From Halovivax sp. (lineage in GTDB: Archaea > Halobacteriota > Halobacteria > Halobacteriales > Natrialbaceae), in contig SKPV01000040.1 of NCBI GenBank assembly GCA_007119345.1, positions 1-14,265 on the forward strand: DNA of 14,265 nt, written 5' to 3'. The notes beneath the pieces are model-generated. The model was given only the letters and a program-made list of their open reading frames with translations, had not been told where the DNA came from and made no database searches. The position numbers and the translations under genes were made by a program. Numbering within the stretch: the first letter of the stretch is position 1; the number at the start of each line of letters is the position of its first letter. Shown one piece after another: positions 12,281 to 14,265 of the stretch.

Positions 12281-13447
12281 ATGGTAGAAACGGTGCTGGC
12301 CGTCGGGATCGTCGCCTCGCTCTTCGTCGGGTTCAACATCGGTGGCTCGTCGACGGGGATCGCGTGGGGCCCGGCCGTCGGTGCGGGACTGCTGAAGAAG
12401 ACGACGGCCGCCGCGATCATGACGGTCTTCGTCTTCCTGGGCGGGGCGACCGTCGGCCGGAACGTGATGGAGACCCTCAGCGGCGACATCATCACGATCG
12501 AGATCTCGCTCGCGGCGGGCGTCGCCGTCCTCTTTTTCATCGGGCTCGGCATCCTCGTCGCCAACGTCTTCGGCGTCCCGGTGCCGACCTCGATGACGAC
12601 GGTGGGTGCGATCGCCGGGCTGGGGTTGGCGACGGGAACGCTCGATTACGAGACGATCGCGTGGATCCTCTCGTGGTGGATCGTCACCCCGATCATCGGC
12701 TTCTGGGTGGGTGCGACGATCGGTCGTTACCTGTATCCCGAACTCAACCGGCGGTTCCGGATCGAGAAGTCGGCCGGGCCACTGCTCTCGTTCGACCGCA
12801 CCCGTGCGGTCCCGAGGCCCGGTCTCGGGCCGAACACGACCTACCGCGAACTCGCCAGCACGACGCTCGTCATGATCGTCGGCTGCTACATGGCGTTCAG
12901 CGCCGGCGCGAGCAACGTCCCCAACGCGGTCGCCCCGCTGGTCAGCAGCGGCGCGCTCGAGCCCGGCCCGGCGATCATCATCGCGACGGTCGCGATCGGC
13001 CTCGGCGGCTTCACGATCGCCCGCCGGACGATGGAGTCCGTCGGCGGCGAGCTCAGCGACATTCCCCTCCTGGCCGCGCTGATCGTGATGGTCACCGCGG
13101 CGACGATCACGACCGCCCTCTCGTACATCGGGATTCCCATCAGCCTCGTGATGGCGTCGGTGATGACGATCGTGGGGTTGGGGTGGGGGCGGGCGACCCG
13201 ACCGATCACCGCCCGCGAGGCGCTCACCGGCGAGGCGGACGCGGAGCTCGCGATGGGGGCTCTGCAGACGGAGCCCGAGGCGCCGATGACGAAGATCGGC
13301 GAGGAAGAGTCGGACGAGGCCCTGGATTCGGGGGACCTGTTCAACCCTGGCGCGGTCATCAAGTACGTCTCGATGTGGATCGTCGGCCCGTCGATGTCGA
13401 CGATGCTGGCCTACGGCTTCTTCACCGCCCTCCCCGGGATCGCCTGA
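12281..13447 (+). CDS. PiT-family inorganic phosphate permease
   Basis: A 388-aa membrane protein of the PiT (SLC20) family, importing inorganic phosphate with a coupling cation. The two repeated signature regions are present: GFNIGGSSTGIAWGPAVG at about 17-34 and FSAGASNVPNAVAPLVSSG at about 206-224, each in a PiT half. About ten hydrophobic helices can be counted, with an acidic soluble loop (about 307-355, EEESDEALDSGD) before the last helices. The length is normal. The ATG at 12281 follows an AT-rich CCAATAAG at 12242-12249. The UspA gene begins 37 nt after its stop; a PiT gene followed by a UspA gene is common in haloarchaea and suggests a shared role or shared transcript. It lies just after the permease remnant, so its present promoter may have been placed or altered by that rearrangement. 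Confidence 0.92.
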   Translation: MVETVLAVGIVASLFVGFNIGGSSTGIAWGPAVGAGLLKKTTAAAIMTVFVFLGGATVGRNVMETLSGDIITIEISLAAGVAVLFFIGLGILVANVFGVPVPTSMTTVGAIAGLGLATGTLDYETIAWILSWWIVTPIIGFWVGATIGRYLYPELNRRFRIEKSAGPLLSFDRTRAVPRPGLGPNTTYRELASTTLVMIVGCYMAFSAGASNVPNAVAPLVSSGALEPGPAIIIATVAIGLGGFTIARRTMESVGGELSDIPLLAALIVMVTAATITTALSYIGIPISLVMASVMTIVGLGWGRATRPITAREALTGEADAELAMGALQTEPEAPMTKIGEEESDEALDSGDLFNPGAVIKYVSMWIVGPSMSTMLAYGFFTALPGIA

Positions 13448-13484
13448 CGGGGTACTTACGTCCCCGGGAGACGTATCACGCACC

Positions 13485-13913
13485 ATGCTTACACGGCTTC
13501 TCGTTCCGATGGACGACTCCGAGATGGCAGAACGGGCCCTCGAGTACGCCCTCGACAACCATCCGGATGCCGAGATCACCGTCCTCCACGTCGTCGGCGT
13601 CCCCTCCATGATGATGGGGGAGGCCGTCGCCCTCGCGCTCGAAGAAGACTTCGAGGAGGCGGCCGGCGAGCGCGCCGAACCCGTCTTCGAGCGCGCCCGC
13701 GAGGTGGCGGCCGACCGGGACCGAGAGATCGACACGGTCGTCGCCATCGGCCACCCCGGCCGACAGATCGTCGACCGGGCCGACGGCTACGACGCCGTCG
13801 TACTCGGCAAGCACGGGAAACACAGCGACGGCGCGACGCGACGGTTCCTGGTCGGGAACGTCGCCGAAACCGTGTTCAGGCGATCCCCGGTACCGGTCAC
13901 GGCGGTTCGCTGA
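13485..13913 (+). CDS. UspA-family universal stress protein
   Basis: A 142-aa single-domain Usp protein. It begins with the family strand MLTRLLVPMDDSEMAERALEYAL (the VPMDDS loop contacts nucleotide), then TVLHVVGVP, a long helical insert (about 46-80) and VVAIGHPGRQIVDRADGYDAVVLGKHG. The ATP-binding stretch is G-K-H-G (about 108-111) followed by RRFLVGNVAETVFR; the spacing between the second and third Gly is 12 rather than the usual 9, caused by HSDGAT, so nucleotide binding is likely but not certain. The ATG at 13485 has TACTTAC at 13453-13459 about 29 nt upstream, so it may also have its own leaderless promoter in addition to readthrough from the phosphate permease 37 nt before. Partner or regulatory protein for the transporter is the usual inference. 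Confidence 0.93.
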   Translation: MLTRLLVPMDDSEMAERALEYALDNHPDAEITVLHVVGVPSMMMGEAVALALEEDFEEAAGERAEPVFERAREVAADRDREIDTVVAIGHPGRQIVDRADGYDAVVLGKHGKHSDGATRRFLVGNVAETVFRRSPVPVTAVR

Positions 13914-13943
13914 CGGTCACGGCGCGCCGGGCTCCCCCGGACG

Positions 13944-13976
13944 GTAGCGTGGGGCGGCCCCGATTCACCCCGCTAC
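13944..13976. terminator. Possible hairpin between convergent genes
   Basis: GTAGCG (13944-13949) and CGCTAC (13971-13976) flank a GGGG/CCCC-rich interior, giving an imperfect stem between the UspA stop and the convergent octapeptide-repeat gene. No T-run follows, so the terminator role is weakly supported. Confidence 0.25.
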
Positions 13977-14019
13977 GGCGCGACGGGCCCCGGAGCCGGC
14001 CGCGGACCCGCGGACGAGG

Positions 14020-14265
14020 TCAGGCGCCCGAATCCTCCGCGGATCCGTCCTCGTCCGATTCCTCGAGGAGGTCCTCGACCTGATCCTCGCGGGGACGGCG
14101 GTCGACGCGTTCGTCGACCGCTTTGACCTGGGCCTGGACCTCGTCGAGTTGTTCGCCGACCGTTTTCTCGACGGTCTCTCCGACGGTTTCCTCGACCGTC
14201 TCGCCCACTTTCTCCTCGACGGTCTCGCCGACCGTCTTCTCTACCGTCTCGCCCACTTTCTCCTC
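14020..14265 (-). CDS. C-terminal part of an octapeptide-repeat helical protein (partial)
   Basis: The frame enters from the right edge and ends at a TGA at 14020-14022, giving 81 visible residues. It begins EEKVGETVEKTVGETVEEK and contains at least four 8-residue units of the form VGETVEEK/T, then GEQLDEVQAQVKAVDERVD and an acidic tail DQVEDLLEESDEDGSAEDSGA. A GTG at 14256 could serve as a start, but the repeat continues beyond it to the edge, so the gene is probably truncated by the window. The pattern V-x3-V with Glu and Lys/Thr is an amphipathic helix; LEA-like or YtxH-like helical proteins look similar. No function can be assigned. Confidence 0.65.
   Translation of the reverse strand, partial: EEKVGETVEKTVGETVEEKVGETVEETVGETVEKTVGEQLDEVQAQVKAVDERVDRRPREDQVEDLLEESDEDGSAEDSGA
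14195..14265. repeat. 24/48-bp coding tandem repeat
   Basis: The octapeptide units correspond to a 24-bp period. A perfect 23-bp copy occurs 48 bp apart (14195-14217 and 14243-14265, each ending CCCACTTTCTCCTC), while the units between are diverged. The array runs off the window edge. Confidence 0.75.

Noticed and set aside
11585..13747. 720-codon open frame on the - strand across the permease remnant, phosphate permease and UspA genes
   Set aside because: It is the antisense shadow of three + strand coding regions, is Arg/Asp-rich and low complexity, and crosses their promoters.

Overview
The window is chromosomal DNA of a halophilic archaeon (class Halobacteria). GC content is very high, the proteins are strongly Asp/Glu-rich, most genes have a TATA-like box about 25-30 nt before the start codon with little or no leader, and several protein types are haloarchaeal: a PGF-CTERM surface protein, membrane-anchored winged-helix regulators, HTH-ACT proteins and PiT-UspA pairs. 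I cannot name the genus.

Layout, left to right. 1-44 is the tail of an unknown + strand gene. 45-653 (-) is an IMPACT/YigZ-family protein. 797-3620 (-) holds three secreted or membrane genes that look like one cell-surface module: a type I membrane protein with an extracellular domain and a cytoplasmic winged helix, then a secreted coiled-coil protein whose stop overlaps the start of a PGF-CTERM-anchored protein carrying the same extracellular domain as the regulator. 3755-4258 (-) is an HTH-ACT amino-acid-responsive protein, divergent from a zinc-ribbon/disordered/helical protein (4533-5675, +). A small membrane protein (5851-6237, +) converges on a FixI/CcoI-type copper ATPase (6296-8854, -). 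Upstream of the ATPase lie a possible translationally coupled leader ORF and a 48-bp tandem repeat array. hisB (9293-9880, -) and hisA (10821-11555, -) encode two histidine-biosynthesis steps and are separated by an 87-aa membrane protein (+). From 11739 onward there is a truncated SLC13-type permease remnant, a PiT phosphate permease and a UspA protein (all +). The window ends in the C-terminus of an octapeptide-repeat protein (-) that runs off the edge.

The most notable points are the paired sensor-domain module at 797-3620 with repeated promoter elements, the leaderless 41-codon ORF joined to the copper ATPase by a GTGA overlap, the decapitated permease whose break falls in repeat-like DNA also seen upstream of the ATPase and of hisB, and a 3 x 24-bp repeat in the hisA/permease divergent promoter region. 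No tRNA, rRNA, CRISPR array, insertion sequence or transposase was found. All functional statements rest on reading motifs by eye; no database search was possible.
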